Positions 36,520 to 44,933 of a stretch of DNA of 64,000 nt are shown one piece after another (positions within the stretch are counted from its first letter, which is position 1; each line of letters opens with the position of its first letter). The position numbers and the translations under genes are program-made. The notes beneath the pieces were generated by a model. That model worked only from the letters and a program-made list of their open reading frames with translations, did no database searches and was not told the origin of the DNA. Source of the DNA: Bacteroidales bacterium (lineage in GTDB: Bacteria; Bacteroidota; Bacteroidia; Bacteroidales; P3); contig JAFRTM010000019.1 in the NCBI GenBank assembly GCA_017439185.1, forward strand, positions 41,456-105,455, written 5' to 3'.

Positions 36520-39500
36520 TTCTCTTTCCGTTTTTCAATCATATAATATAGTGTAGGTAGGATATAGAGTGTCACAATCGTGGCAAACAGCAGTCCATAG
36601 ACTATCACTGTCGCGAGTGGCCGTTGTACATCGCTGCCTATTCCTGTCGAGATCGAGGCGGGCAGCAAACCCAGTATCGCCACCGATGCGGTGAGCAGTA
36701 TCGGCCTCACCCTGTGGGTCGCTCCCTTTGTGACGGCTTCCCTCAGAGTCTCTCCCCTCGCCCGGAGGTTGTTGATATGGGTTATCATTATCACTCCGTT
36801 CTGAATGGCCACGCCTATGAGTGCTATAAATCCTACTGCCGACGACACATTGAGTGTCATCCCTCTTATGTTCAGGGCTGCCATTCCGCCAAACAGGGCG
36901 AGCGGCACCACGGCCATCAGCAGTCCGGCCTGTCTCACTTTACCGAACGCAATGATGAGGATGACAAACATAACGATAAGCGTCAGCGGCAACACGAGGC
37001 CCAGCCTTCCGAAGGCTCTGTTGCGGTTCTCGAACTGCCCGGCCCACTGCAGGTTCATCGTGTCGTGGTCATACTCCACCGCTTTGTCTATACGGCGGTT
37101 GGCTTCTTCCACGAATGTCGTGAGGTCGGAACCTCGCAGGTTCAGCCTGACCAAGGTATAGCGCCTCCCCATCTCCCGCATGATAGTGCTTGCTCCCATG
37201 TCCATCTTCACGCTCGCCACTTCCGACAGCGGTATTTTGGCGCCTGACTCGTTGGTAAGTGTCAGTGACGCTATCTTTTCGGGCGTGTCGCGGTATTTCT
37301 CGGCATAGCGGCAGGTGATGTCATAGACTTTGCTGCCGGTATATATCTGCGACACTGCTTTGCCTCCTATGGCTATCTCTATCAGGTCCGACACGTCGGC
37401 CACGTTCAGTCCGTATTGGGCTATTCTGTCGCGGTCAACGGATATCTGCAGCTGCGGAGTCGGCGGTTCCTGGTCTATAGCTACGTCCGACGCTCCGTCT
37501 ATGTCTTTCAGCACCTCTACGACTTTTTCTGCCACGGTGTGCGAGGCTTCGAGGTCGTCGGAATAGATCTTCAGCGCCAAGTCGCTGTGGGTGCCTGCCA
37601 CCTGGTCCATCACCATGTCTATTATCGGCTGCGAGAAACCTGCCGTATATCCGGGCAGCTTGTTTATCTCTTCAGCCATCGCACTTACCAGCTCTGCCTT
37701 GTTGCGGTGGCTCTTCCATGTGTTGTAGGGCTTCAGGCCTATGCCCACCTCTATGTGCGACAGCGAGAAGCATTCGGCTCCCTCGTCGTCGCGTCCCAGC
37801 TGCGTCATCACATACGACGTCTCGTCGAAGCTCGCAAGGGTCTTCCGCAGTTCGTCGGCCATCTTCTTGGACTGCTCCATCGAGATTCCGGGAGGCAGCT
37901 GCACCTGCACCCAAACCGCCCCTTCGTCGAGCGGCGGCAGGAAGTCTTTGCCCACGAGGGCTGTCAAGGCTCCCGAGCCCAAGAGGGTCACCGCTAGCAC
38001 TGCCGTCACCAGCTTTGGCTTGTCGAGCAATTTTGATATCGTCTTGTTGTAGTGTTCCGTGAGCTTGGCCAGCCATTTGTTGTGGTATATCTTGCGGGGT
38101 TTCCTGTAGGCGAAGAACGACAGTGCGGGGGTCAGCAGCAGCGAGGTCAGCAGGGCTCCTATCAGTGCATATCCCACCGTGTACGCCATCGGCGTAAACA
38201 GTTTGCGCTCTATGTGCTCGAAGGCAAACAACGGCATGTAGGCTGTGATGATGATGATTGTCGAGAAGAATATCGACCGGGCCACATCTTTGGCTCTCCT
38301 TCCCACGTAGTCTTCGGTCAGTTCCTCGTCGGGGTGCGACTCGCGCCCTTTCAGGATTGTTTCCATCATCACTATGGCGCCGTCCACCAATATTCCGAAG
38401 TCTATGGCTCCCAGCGACAGCAGGTTGGCCGGAATGCCGGTTATCTTCATCAGGATGAACGCCACCAGTAGCGCTATCGGTATCGTCGCAGCCACCAGCA
38501 GCGACCCTCTGATGTTGCCCAGGTAGATGAACAGCACCACTACCACCAGCAACATCCCGATAAACAGCGTGTGGCTTACCGTCTTCAGCGTCTGGTTCAC
38601 CAGGTGGGTACGGTCCATAAAGGGGTGTATCTCCACACCTTCGGGCAGTATCTCGTTGTTCAGTTCGTCGATTGACTTGTGCAGCTTGTCGAGCACCTCG
38701 CTCGGGTTTTCGCCTCTCAGCATCTGCACTATTCCTTCCACTGCGTCGTCGTAGTCTCTCTCTCCGTCGCTGAATCCCAGCACTCCTTTCCTCTCCAGCG
38801 TGCCGTATTTCACCTCTCCCAGGTCTCCGAGATACACCGGCACTCCTCCGTCGCTCTTCACCACTATCTTCGCCAGCGCCTCCAGGTCTCCCACCAGTCC
38901 GATTCCTCGTATCACGTAGCTCAGGCTTCCCTCGCTGAGCATGCTTCCGCCGGCGTTCTGGTTGTTCTGCTCTATCTTCTCCACCACGTCAGACAGGCTC
39001 AAGCCGTATTCCGTCAGCCGCTCGGGCGACAGCTCTATCTGGTATTGTGTCGTGATGCCGCCATAGTTGCTCACGTCGGCAACGCCAACCACCTGCTTCA
39101 GGTAGGGGATAACCGTCCATTTGTGTATGTCGGTAAGCGACCGCAGGTCGTGGCTGCCGTCGGGACTCTCCAGCACGTATCGGTATATCTCTCCCGTCGG
39201 TGCGGTCAGCGGGTTAAGCTCGGGCTCGGCTCCGTAGGGCAGCTCTATGCCGACCAGACGTTCTGTCACCCTCTGTCTTGCCCAGTAGTCGTCAACTCCG
39301 TCGTCGAATACCAACACCACCGTCGAGATTCCGAACGAGTTCTTGCTCCTCATCGTCGTCAGCTTCGGCATTCCTCCCACGGCGCGCTCTATGGGCACCG
39401 TTATCTGTTGCTCTATCTCTTCGGTCGCCAGGCCGGGGACCTGTGTCACTATCTGCACCGTCGTGTCCGAGATGTCGGGGTATGCGTCTATCGACAAGGC

Positions 39501-39596
39501 TTTCCACGCCAGCGCACCTATTCCGCACAGGCCTCCGAATATCACGGCCATCAGCACTCTGTGCTTCAATGCCCAACTTACTATCTTGTTAATCAT
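36516..39596 (-). CDS. Heavy-metal efflux RND transporter (CzcA/CusA family)
   Basis: This inner-membrane proton-driven metal pump has 1026 residues and the full RND layout: TM1 near residue 12, two periplasmic loops and twelve membrane helices. The heavy-metal RND signature in TM4 reads DFGILVDGAIVMME, with Asp, Asp and Glu spaced 0, 6 and 13 as in the proton-relay residues of CzcA. The pattern fits divalent-cation pumps more than CusA, but substrate (Zn, Co, Cd, Ni, Cu or Ag) cannot be fixed from sequence. It lies between the adaptor gene (23-base gap) and the TolC gene (4-base overlap). Confidence 0.95.
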   Translation of the reverse strand: MINKIVSWALKHRVLMAVIFGGLCGIGALAWKALSIDAYPDISDTTVQIVTQVPGLATEEIEQQITVPIERAVGGMPKLTTMRSKNSFGISTVVLVFDDGVDDYWARQRVTERLVGIELPYGAEPELNPLTAPTGEIYRYVLESPDGSHDLRSLTDIHKWTVIPYLKQVVGVADVSNYGGITTQYQIELSPERLTEYGLSLSDVVEKIEQNNQNAGGSMLSEGSLSYVIRGIGLVGDLEALAKIVVKSDGGVPVYLGDLGEVKYGTLERKGVLGFSDGERDYDDAVEGIVQMLRGENPSEVLDKLHKSIDELNNEILPEGVEIHPFMDRTHLVNQTLKTVSHTLFIGMLLVVVVLFIYLGNIRGSLLVAATIPIALLVAFILMKITGIPANLLSLGAIDFGILVDGAIVMMETILKGRESHPDEELTEDYVGRRAKDVARSIFFSTIIIITAYMPLFAFEHIERKLFTPMAYTVGYALIGALLTSLLLTPALSFFAYRKPRKIYHNKWLAKLTEHYNKTISKLLDKPKLVTAVLAVTLLGSGALTALVGKDFLPPLDEGAVWVQVQLPPGISMEQSKKMADELRKTLASFDETSYVMTQLGRDDEGAECFSLSHIEVGIGLKPYNTWKSHRNKAELVSAMAEEINKLPGYTAGFSQPIIDMVMDQVAGTHSDLALKIYSDDLEASHTVAEKVVEVLKDIDGASDVAIDQEPPTPQLQISVDRDRIAQYGLNVADVSDLIEIAIGGKAVSQIYTGSKVYDITCRYAEKYRDTPEKIASLTLTNESGAKIPLSEVASVKMDMGASTIMREMGRRYTLVRLNLRGSDLTTFVEEANRRIDKAVEYDHDTMNLQWAGQFENRNRAFGRLGLVLPLTLIVMFVILIIAFGKVRQAGLLMAVVPLALFGGMAALNIRGMTLNVSSAVGFIALIGVAIQNGVIMITHINNLRARGETLREAVTKGATHRVRPILLTASVAILGLLPASISTGIGSDVQRPLATVIVYGLLFATIVTLYILPTLYYMIEKRKEK

Positions 39597-39619
39597 CGCT
39601 CTTCCTCCTTTCCTTTAGC

Positions 39620-40735
39620 TTAGCCTCTCACCAGGTAAAACGCTCCTTTGGTCACTATCTCTTCGCCCTCTTCCAGTCCGCTGTTCACCACCACCTGCTT
39701 CTCGCCCAGGCTCTCCACCTCCACATACCGCTTCACATACACTCCCTCGCCCTCTTTCGTCAGCACATATCTTCCTTTCGTGTCCTGCAGCACCGCCTCT
39801 TTCCTCAGCACTATGCTCTTCTGCGACTTGGCTTTCAGCGTCACGGTGGCATACATGTTCGGCAGCATCTTGTGCCCTTCGTTTCTGCATTCCACCACCG
39901 TCTGCAGCGTCCGCGTCTCGGGGTCCAGCATTCCGCCCACGTAAGTGATCTTTCCCTCCACCACACTGTCCTGCATCGCCACAAGCCTCACCTCCACCCG
40001 CTCTATGTTCTCCACCATCGGCGCCTGCTTCTCGCTGATGTTCACCTTCACCCACACCTTGTCCAGGTCGGCCACTATCACCTTCGACTCCTCGTCTTCT
40101 TTCAGGTATTCGCCCGTCACGATGTCGCATTTCAGCACCTTGCCCCTCACCGGCGACCTCACCACCAGCGGCTGTCCCACCACCGCCTTCCCCAGGTCCA
40201 GGTGATATTCCCGGCCTACGGCTGCCGCATGGTTGAACTCCTCCTGCGCTATGTCGTATTCCATCTGAGCCTCTTCCAGCTCCTTGGCCGACGCCACGTT
40301 GTTATCTCTTAGGTCCTTCACCCTCGCCAGCTTCCTCTTCGCCTGCTCCAGCTCGCTCTTGCTCTGCATGTAGTTCTTCACCACCTCCGAATAGTCCGAC
40401 GACGACACCTCGTACAGCGCACTCCCCACCCCCACCGTCTGCCCCAGGTGCACAAAGCTCTTCACCACCCTTCCGGCCATCGGCGACGACACCTCGGCAT
40501 ACTGTGTCGGTATCGCCGTCACCTCGCCCGTCGTCGTGATGTCCAGCGAGCACTCCTCCAGCCTCACCACCTCCGTCTCCAGACGTCCGGCAACCACACT
40601 CCCTTCGGCAACTCTTACCGTGTCGCCTCTCAGCTCCACCCCTTCGGCGACCTTTCCGTCGCCCTCCGCTCCCGAGTGGCAGCCGCATATCACAGTCATT
40701 AATATCGAAACAACAAAATAAACAGTCTTTTTCAT
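39620..40735 (-). CDS. RND periplasmic adaptor lipoprotein (CzcB/CusB-like)
   Basis: This membrane-fusion protein links pump and outer-membrane channel. The 371 residues start with a lipoprotein signal (VICGC, Cys19). A barrel-sandwich/lipoyl domain (EVSSPMAGRVVKSFVHLGQTV and VVRSPVRGKVLKCDIVTGEYL), a coiled-coil hairpin (about 120-160, SKSELEQAKRKLARVKDL) and beta-barrel/membrane-proximal domains follow. No His-rich metal-binding N-terminus is seen in this subunit; the small protein upstream carries the histidines instead. Confidence 0.93.
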   Translation of the reverse strand: MKKTVYFVVSILMTVICGCHSGAEGDGKVAEGVELRGDTVRVAEGSVVAGRLETEVVRLEECSLDITTTGEVTAIPTQYAEVSSPMAGRVVKSFVHLGQTVGVGSALYEVSSSDYSEVVKNYMQSKSELEQAKRKLARVKDLRDNNVASAKELEEAQMEYDIAQEEFNHAAAVGREYHLDLGKAVVGQPLVVRSPVRGKVLKCDIVTGEYLKEDEESKVIVADLDKVWVKVNISEKQAPMVENIERVEVRLVAMQDSVVEGKITYVGGMLDPETRTLQTVVECRNEGHKMLPNMYATVTLKAKSQKSIVLRKEAVLQDTKGRYVLTKEGEGVYVKRYVEVESLGEKQVVVNSGLEEGEEIVTKGAFYLVRG

Positions 40736-40876
40736 ATATATAATATAATGTTACATTAATAATAAGCATTACACATCCTCTCACTACAGCCGCACAGCGG
40801 CACAAGCCTTCTGTCAGCCCTCAAGCCTCTTCCCCTCGCGTCACCCGCTCAAACAAATGTTCTACCGAAATAAACT

Positions 40877-41212
40877 CTACGCCACCGGAGGCCCTCGCAA
40901 GGCCACCACCTCCGCACTCCTCGTCTCCACTCTCTCGCACACCACCACCGTGCCCTCGCCGCTCAGCTCCGTCTCCACCACATCCGGCGCAGCCACTCCC
41001 GCCGCAGGCTCGCATATCACGTCACTCAGCAGATCGATCATCACAATCTCCTGGCTCCCGCTGTGTTCCTTCTCCGGGAACGGGTGCGAGTGGACCACCA
41101 CCCCGTTAGGCAGTGTGTGACTGTGGACAAAAAAGTTGCACGAACCGAAATAAAACAGATAAACCGCACTCAGCAGCAACGCATAAAAACACCGTCTTCC
41201 ATCCATTTTCAT
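40877..41212 (-). CDS. Small His-rich membrane-associated protein heading the metal efflux operon
   Basis: The frame is open from 41302, but ATG 41212 gives a 111-residue protein (MKMDGRRCFYALLLSAVYLFYFG) whose hydrophobic N-terminus makes better sense. After the membrane anchor comes FFVHSHTLPNGVVVHSHPF, two H-S-H motifs flanking a turn, plus further H and E residues: a likely metal-binding segment. The C-terminal half has no recognised domain. It lies 141 bases upstream of the adaptor gene on the same strand. A sensor or periplasmic metal chaperone for the pump is inferred. Confidence 0.65.
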   Translation of the reverse strand: MKMDGRRCFYALLLSAVYLFYFGSCNFFVHSHTLPNGVVVHSHPFPEKEHSGSQEIVMIDLLSDVICEPAAGVAAPDVVETELSGEGTVVVCERVETRSAEVVALRGPPVA

Positions 41213-41361
41213 CTGTCTCAAGCGCCGGGGTAAACCCCCATTATTATCTGTTTTACTGTATCTTAACTTCCTCTGCCGCCCCAAAATGGGACCAACAGAC
41301 AAACCGCAAAGATACGAAAAAAATATTTTATTGCAATATTTGTATTCAATTTTCCATACAA

Positions 41362-41447
41362 TTCACTTTTCAAAAAGTGAAAAAATATTTATAAAAAACT
41401 TTTGCAAAAGTGAAAATATTTGTATATTTGCATTTTGAAAAAGTGAA
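41362..41447 (+). promoter_or_regulatory. Three 33-bp-spaced operator-like repeats over the ATPase promoter
   Basis: AAAAGTGAA occurs at 41373-41381, 41406-41414 and 41439-41447, each exactly 33 bases apart (three helical turns). The first is half of an inverted repeat (TTCACTTTT, 41362-41370). The second sits in the perfect palindrome ACTTTTGCAAAAGT (41398-41411). The third follows CATTTTG. The sites lie upstream of, over and downstream of the promoter and end five bases before the ATG, so they look like an autoregulatory operator set. Confidence 0.6.
41401..41430 (+). promoter_or_regulatory. Promoter of the AAA ATPase gene
   Basis: TTTG (41401-41404) and TATATTTG (41423-41430) are 18 bases apart, slightly short of the usual 19-21. 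The -33 box lies inside the ACTTTTGCAAAAGT palindrome, which would block sigma contact if a protein bound there. Confidence 0.6.
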
Positions 41448-41452
41448 TTGTT

Positions 41453-42658
41453 ATGACAGTAAACAGTTATCAACAACTTGAAAAAGAATATATTACAAGG
41501 CTTTCTGGCGTCAGCATACGCTTTGTCAGATACTTGTATAATAATATAAATTGGGAATCTCGGCTGATTGGCATCAAAGGCGAACGTGGAGTCGGAAAGA
41601 GCACTCTTCTGCTCCAGCGCATAAAATTAGCCCACCAGAAAACCGATTCGGTATTTTATGTCTCTCTTGACAATATTTGGTTTCAGTCTTACCCGTTGAC
41701 GGAACTGGTGGAATGGCTATACCCGCGTGGCGTGCGGTATCTTTTCCTCGACGAAGTACACAAACTCCCCAACTGGTCCATCATCATAAAAAACCTGTAT
41801 GACATTTACTCAGACCTGAATATTGTATATACAGGCAGCAGCATGTTGGAAATCGACAATTCTGTCGCCGACCTATCTCGCCGGCAGACTCTCTATACAT
41901 TACACGGCATGTCTTTCCGGGAATATCTGGCAATTAGCAAAATCCTCGATTACCCGGCACTGTCACTGTCCTCCCTCCTTGAGTCGCACCAGGCAATAGC
42001 GATGGATTTGAATGCCAAAATACCAGTCTTGAAACATTTCGATGACTACTTGCAGATCGGCTATTACCCCTTCCACATCGAAGCCGGCAGAGACTACCTG
42101 CTACGCCTCGGCGAGACGGCTCGCCTCGTCATCGAGACCGATGTCCCGGCCGTCGAGAACCTCTCCTACGCCACCCTGCAAAAAGCAAAACAGCTGCTGG
42201 CCGTAGTCTCCGGAAACGTGCCTCTTGTCCCCAACATCTCCAAGTTGGCTGCCCAGCTCGAGACAACTCGCGACCAATGTCTCAAACTCCTCTACCTCCT
42301 GGACCGCGCCGGTCTCCTTCTCCTCCTCACCAAGGACCTGAAAGACTACAAACATCTCGTAAACCCCGAAAAAATATATCTCGGCAACACCAACCTCATG
42401 TATGCCCTCGGAAGCAACGTCAACGAAGGCAACCTCCGCGAGACCTTCTTCATAAACCAACTGTCGGTTATCTCATCCCTGAAAGCAAGCCGCCAAGGCG
42501 ACTTCGTCACATCCGACGGCACCCTCTTCGAGGTGGGCGGCCGACACAAAACCTTCGAACAGATAAAAGACCACCCAACAAGCTACCTCGTAATCGGCGA
42601 CATCGAGATAGGCTCCCGCAACCGCATCCCCCTCTGGCTCTTCGGCCTCCTCTACTGA
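41453..42658 (+). CDS. AAA_14/DUF4143 family ATP-binding protein
   Basis: The 401-residue protein has Walker A GERGVGKST (43-51), Walker B YLFLDE (96-101) and a sensor-like YTGSSM stretch, followed by a DUF4143 C-terminal region (about 210-370). It ends with a short conserved stretch (YLVIGDIEIGSRNRIPLWLFGLLY). These ATPases are abundant, often horizontally spread genes of unclear role in Bacteroidota; some are linked to toxin-antitoxin or mobile functions, which is not shown here. The 5' third is AT-rich and the 3' third C-rich, an internal composition change. Its promoter carries the 33-bp repeats. Confidence 0.9.
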   Translation: MTVNSYQQLEKEYITRLSGVSIRFVRYLYNNINWESRLIGIKGERGVGKSTLLLQRIKLAHQKTDSVFYVSLDNIWFQSYPLTELVEWLYPRGVRYLFLDEVHKLPNWSIIIKNLYDIYSDLNIVYTGSSMLEIDNSVADLSRRQTLYTLHGMSFREYLAISKILDYPALSLSSLLESHQAIAMDLNAKIPVLKHFDDYLQIGYYPFHIEAGRDYLLRLGETARLVIETDVPAVENLSYATLQKAKQLLAVVSGNVPLVPNISKLAAQLETTRDQCLKLLYLLDRAGLLLLLTKDLKDYKHLVNPEKIYLGNTNLMYALGSNVNEGNLRETFFINQLSVISSLKASRQGDFVTSDGTLFEVGGRHKTFEQIKDHPTSYLVIGDIEIGSRNRIPLWLFGLLY

Positions 42659-42681
42659 TCTTTCCCCATCACAAAAAACAA

Positions 42682-42712
42682 AAGGCGGGCAGCCCCCCAA
42701 GCCGCCCGCCTT
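42682..42712. terminator. Bidirectional terminator
   Basis: GGCGGGC (42684-42690) pairs with GCCCGCC (42704-42710), flanked by AA/TT pairs. On the minus strand TTTTGTTTTTTG follows, a strong U-run for the leftward 42757-43212 gene. On the plus strand it ends the ATPase gene. Confidence 0.85.
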
Positions 42713-42756
42713 CAATTACATATTATCTACTCCAAATTCAGTAGTAATCATTATGT

Positions 42757-43212
42757 TTAATACATTTCTTTATGAACTACCCAGTCATAGCCAGAGTAAT
42801 CAGTTCTCAATTCCGCACGTCCGTTAGAGTTATATATTAGTTCACACCTGGCTTCATTTCCATTATCGTAATAAAGATATACAATCCTTTTTCTGTCACC
42901 ATTGCTTTTAATAGAATATGTCCCTTTTCTGATGGATTCTTTACGCTTAGTTCCTCCTGAGTATTTCCCACTATTACCATACCATTCATAGGCATTAAAA
43001 TGCCCATCTGGGAAGAATGCAAAGGTCCACTCTTCACCTTTTCCTACTTTAAGTTTTATATAAGGCATAGTTCTCCCCGAATCATAATTACTGGACGTGT
43101 TGCTACTTGAAGACGACCGGACAACATGGATTGGTTGGTATTGTGCATTTGAGTAAATGGGAATCAATAATCCCAATACAGCCACAAAAACCAAAATCAT
43201 CCTTTTCATCAT
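42757..43212 (-). CDS. Secreted protein of unknown function
   Basis: The frame extends upstream to 43371, but ATG 43212 (MMKRMILVFVAVLGLLIPIYSNAQ) supplies a classical signal peptide, giving 151 residues. The mature protein has a Ser-rich linker (SSSSSNTSSNYD) and a beta-rich domain with FAFFPDGHFNAYEWYG, RKGTYSIKSNGDRKRIVYLYYDNG and YNSNGRAELRTDY. The latter looks like the 'conditions, output, printed value' pattern of small periplasmic lipocalin-like proteins, but no family is certain. Its start overlaps the stop of the small upstream membrane gene (ATGA, 43209-43212). Confidence 0.7.
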   Translation of the reverse strand: MMKRMILVFVAVLGLLIPIYSNAQYQPIHVVRSSSSSNTSSNYDSGRTMPYIKLKVGKGEEWTFAFFPDGHFNAYEWYGNSGKYSGGTKRKESIRKGTYSIKSNGDRKRIVYLYYDNGNEARCELIYNSNGRAELRTDYSGYDWVVHKEMY

Positions 43213-43445
43213 TTTTTTTCGGCAGTGTTTATCCTGTTGCCTGCAGTTTTTCCTTCCCGCCAGTGCCATACAGGACAACATAACCATACAAGAAGCGTGG
43301 CACCGTACACCACTTCTTTTGATGGAGGTCGTAGGAATACCTTTGCGGAAGATGTAGATATAACAGCCCACGCTATAAACGCGAGAACCGTTACACTGTC
43401 TTGCCGCTGTGAGTTTCCTACATTCCCATCAACAAGAACGAGCAT
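43209..43445 (-). CDS. Small two-span membrane protein, coupled to the downstream gene
   Basis: ATG 43445 gives 78 residues starting MLVLVDGNVGNSQRQDSV. Two hydrophobic segments are seen: SVTVLAFIAWAVISTSSAKV and VVYGATLLVWLCCPVWHW. A basic tail follows. It lies 34 bases downstream of a -7 box and ends in a 4-base overlap with the next gene, which supports real translation. No family is recognised. The frame is open further upstream (to 43511), but that would start before the promoter. Confidence 0.5.
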   Translation of the reverse strand: MLVLVDGNVGNSQRQDSVTVLAFIAWAVISTSSAKVFLRPPSKEVVYGATLLVWLCCPVWHWREGKTAGNRINTAEKK

Positions 43446-43478
43446 AACGCTTCGTGATTTCTCTCTCGAAATCGGTTG

Positions 43479-43509
43479 CAAAGATACAAACATTTTTTTA
43501 CTCCACAAC
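43479..43509 (-). promoter_or_regulatory. Promoter of the small membrane/secreted gene pair
   Basis: Minus-strand TATCTTTG (43486-43479) is preceded 19 bases upstream by GTTG (43509-43506), one base off the TTTG consensus. Transcription would begin about 27 bases before ATG 43445. Confidence 0.65.
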
Positions 43510-43689
43510 ACTCACCCCCAATTTTAACATTATCGTAGAGCGAGAGCAATGGAAGTAAACTTCCACTGCCGAGCTCCTTCATAAGCGAATACAGAAGAGT
43601 TTACTCTTATGTTGAGCCAAGAAGGAGTCTTGCAAAACAAATCCAAGATAATGTCTTGCCGAAGGGGGAAAAACATTTCCCGCTCCCCC

Positions 43690-43815
43690 AATCTATTGTT
43701 TCTATATTTTTTATATATTATATATTCTATGATTTTTATAAATTCTATTCTCCCTATAAGTCCTATCAGTCCCATTAGACCTATTTGCCCTATAAAAAAT
43801 CCCCTATTTTACCCA
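43690..43815. repeat. AT-rich spacer with CCTAT/CCCAT microrepeats
   Basis: A TATATAT tract is followed by degenerate repeats CTATAAGTCC, CTATCAGTCC, CATTAGACC and CTATTTGCC. Such runs are common spacers in Bacteroidales genomes. The gap 43446-44037 holds this, repeat copy B, the gene pair's promoter and the DUF6266 promoter; no gene was seen. Confidence 0.4.
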
Positions 43816-43855
43816 AAATTCCTCTAATTTCATTCTCATTTTTGTCAAAATCCAA

Positions 43856-43909
43856 CCATAGCGTTACCATAGACTTGATACCTACATGATACCTAGTTAT
43901 CAGCAACTT
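43856..43909 (-). repeat. Dispersed intergenic repeat, copy B
   Basis: The reverse complement begins AAGTTGCTGATA and contains TAGGTATCATGTAGGTATCA and TCTATGGTAA. It aligns without gaps to copy A at 16813-16866. Both lie in AT-rich gaps near gene starts. Confidence 0.6.
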
Positions 43910-43943
43910 ACAAAAAGCCATAAAAATAAAATTCCCCAAAAAC

Positions 43944-43974
43944 TTTGCCAATTAAAAACAATTTAGTACCTTTG
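43944..43974 (+). promoter_or_regulatory. Promoter of the DUF6266 gene
   Basis: TTTG (43944-43947) and TACCTTTG (43967-43974) are 19 bases apart, close to the ideal spacing. The start codon lies 63 bases downstream. Confidence 0.75.
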
Positions 43975-44037
43975 CCCCCGATTTCAACATACAACTTATC
44001 CACTTATCAACATTAAACATATCAACACCCAACCCCC

Positions 44038-44793
44038 ATGGCTCTCAACGCATCCCTAACCCACTGGCACGGCACCCTCGGCCCCGTCATCGGCTACACC
44101 GTCCGCGGCCACCGCTACCTCCGCTCCATGCCCGCCCACGTCCGCAACCCCCGCACCCCAGCCCAGCAGGCCCACCGCAGCCATTTCTCCCTCGTCTCCA
44201 CCTTCATCCACACCCTCGGCCCCATCTACAAACTCGGCTACCAGTACCATAACCCCGACCTCTTACCACGCGCCAACCTCTTCCACCAAATCTTCTACGA
44301 CGCCGTAAACCCCACTACCCTCACCCTCGACCCCGCCCGGGTACTCATCTCCCGCGGCACACTCCCCACATTCCAGCCCACAGCCGTAACCCACACATCC
44401 TCAACCATCACCCTCCGCTGGCACCTCACCCAAGGCTCTCCCCAAGACCAGCTCCACCTCCTCCTCTACAACGTAACCCACGCCACCTCACGCCCCTACT
44501 ACAACGCCGCCACACGCGCCACCGCCCACCTCACCATCACCCTCCCCACCACCTGGGACACCACAGACCACATTATATTATACGCCTTCTGGCACAACCC
44601 CGCCACCCTCTCCAACTCCGACTCCACCATACCCTTACAATTAAATAACCCCGACAATCAAGACGAATACAATCAACAACTTACCCACCTCTCCCAAACC
44701 CTCACCCACTCCCACCGCCACCCCATAACACCCAAGCTCCTCGCCAAACTCCACAAAACCCTGCTCCCCGCTCCCGACTCCCCTCCCCAATAA
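44038..44793 (+). CDS. DUF6266 family protein
   Basis: The 251-residue protein starts with the family signature GTLGPVIGYTVRGHRYLRSMP followed by RNPRTPAQQAHRSHFSLV. Function is unknown; the family is common and often multicopy in Bacteroidota. Codon use is extreme: most codons end in C, and lysine and glutamate are scarce while His, Thr and Pro are frequent, unlike the AT-rich flanks. It stands alone with its own promoter. Confidence 0.85.
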   Translation: MALNASLTHWHGTLGPVIGYTVRGHRYLRSMPAHVRNPRTPAQQAHRSHFSLVSTFIHTLGPIYKLGYQYHNPDLLPRANLFHQIFYDAVNPTTLTLDPARVLISRGTLPTFQPTAVTHTSSTITLRWHLTQGSPQDQLHLLLYNVTHATSRPYYNAATRATAHLTITLPTTWDTTDHIILYAFWHNPATLSNSDSTIPLQLNNPDNQDEYNQQLTHLSQTLTHSHRHPITPKLLAKLHKTLLPAPDSPPQ

Positions 44794-44856
44794 CAATCTT
44801 CCCCCCATTTTCCCTTCCTCAAGCACTGGCCGAAGTCTCCTCCTCCTGAAAAAAAA

Positions 44857-44888
44857 TTTGGTCAGTATAAAAATAATGTGTATCTTTG
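44857..44888 (+). promoter_or_regulatory. Canonical promoter of the dipeptidase gene
   Basis: TTTG (44857-44860) and TATCTTTG (44881-44888) are separated by exactly 20 bases. The dipeptidase ATG is 46 bases downstream of the -7 box. Confidence 0.85.
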
Positions 44889-44933
44889 CATTTTGCAATG
44901 GTTTCGATTTTTGTTTTATAAATATATAGTAAT

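Noticed and set aside
42277-42744. A 155-residue Pro/Arg-rich frame overlapping the ATPase gene end
   Set aside because: It is in another frame of the same strand, is low-complexity and runs through the terminator hairpin.
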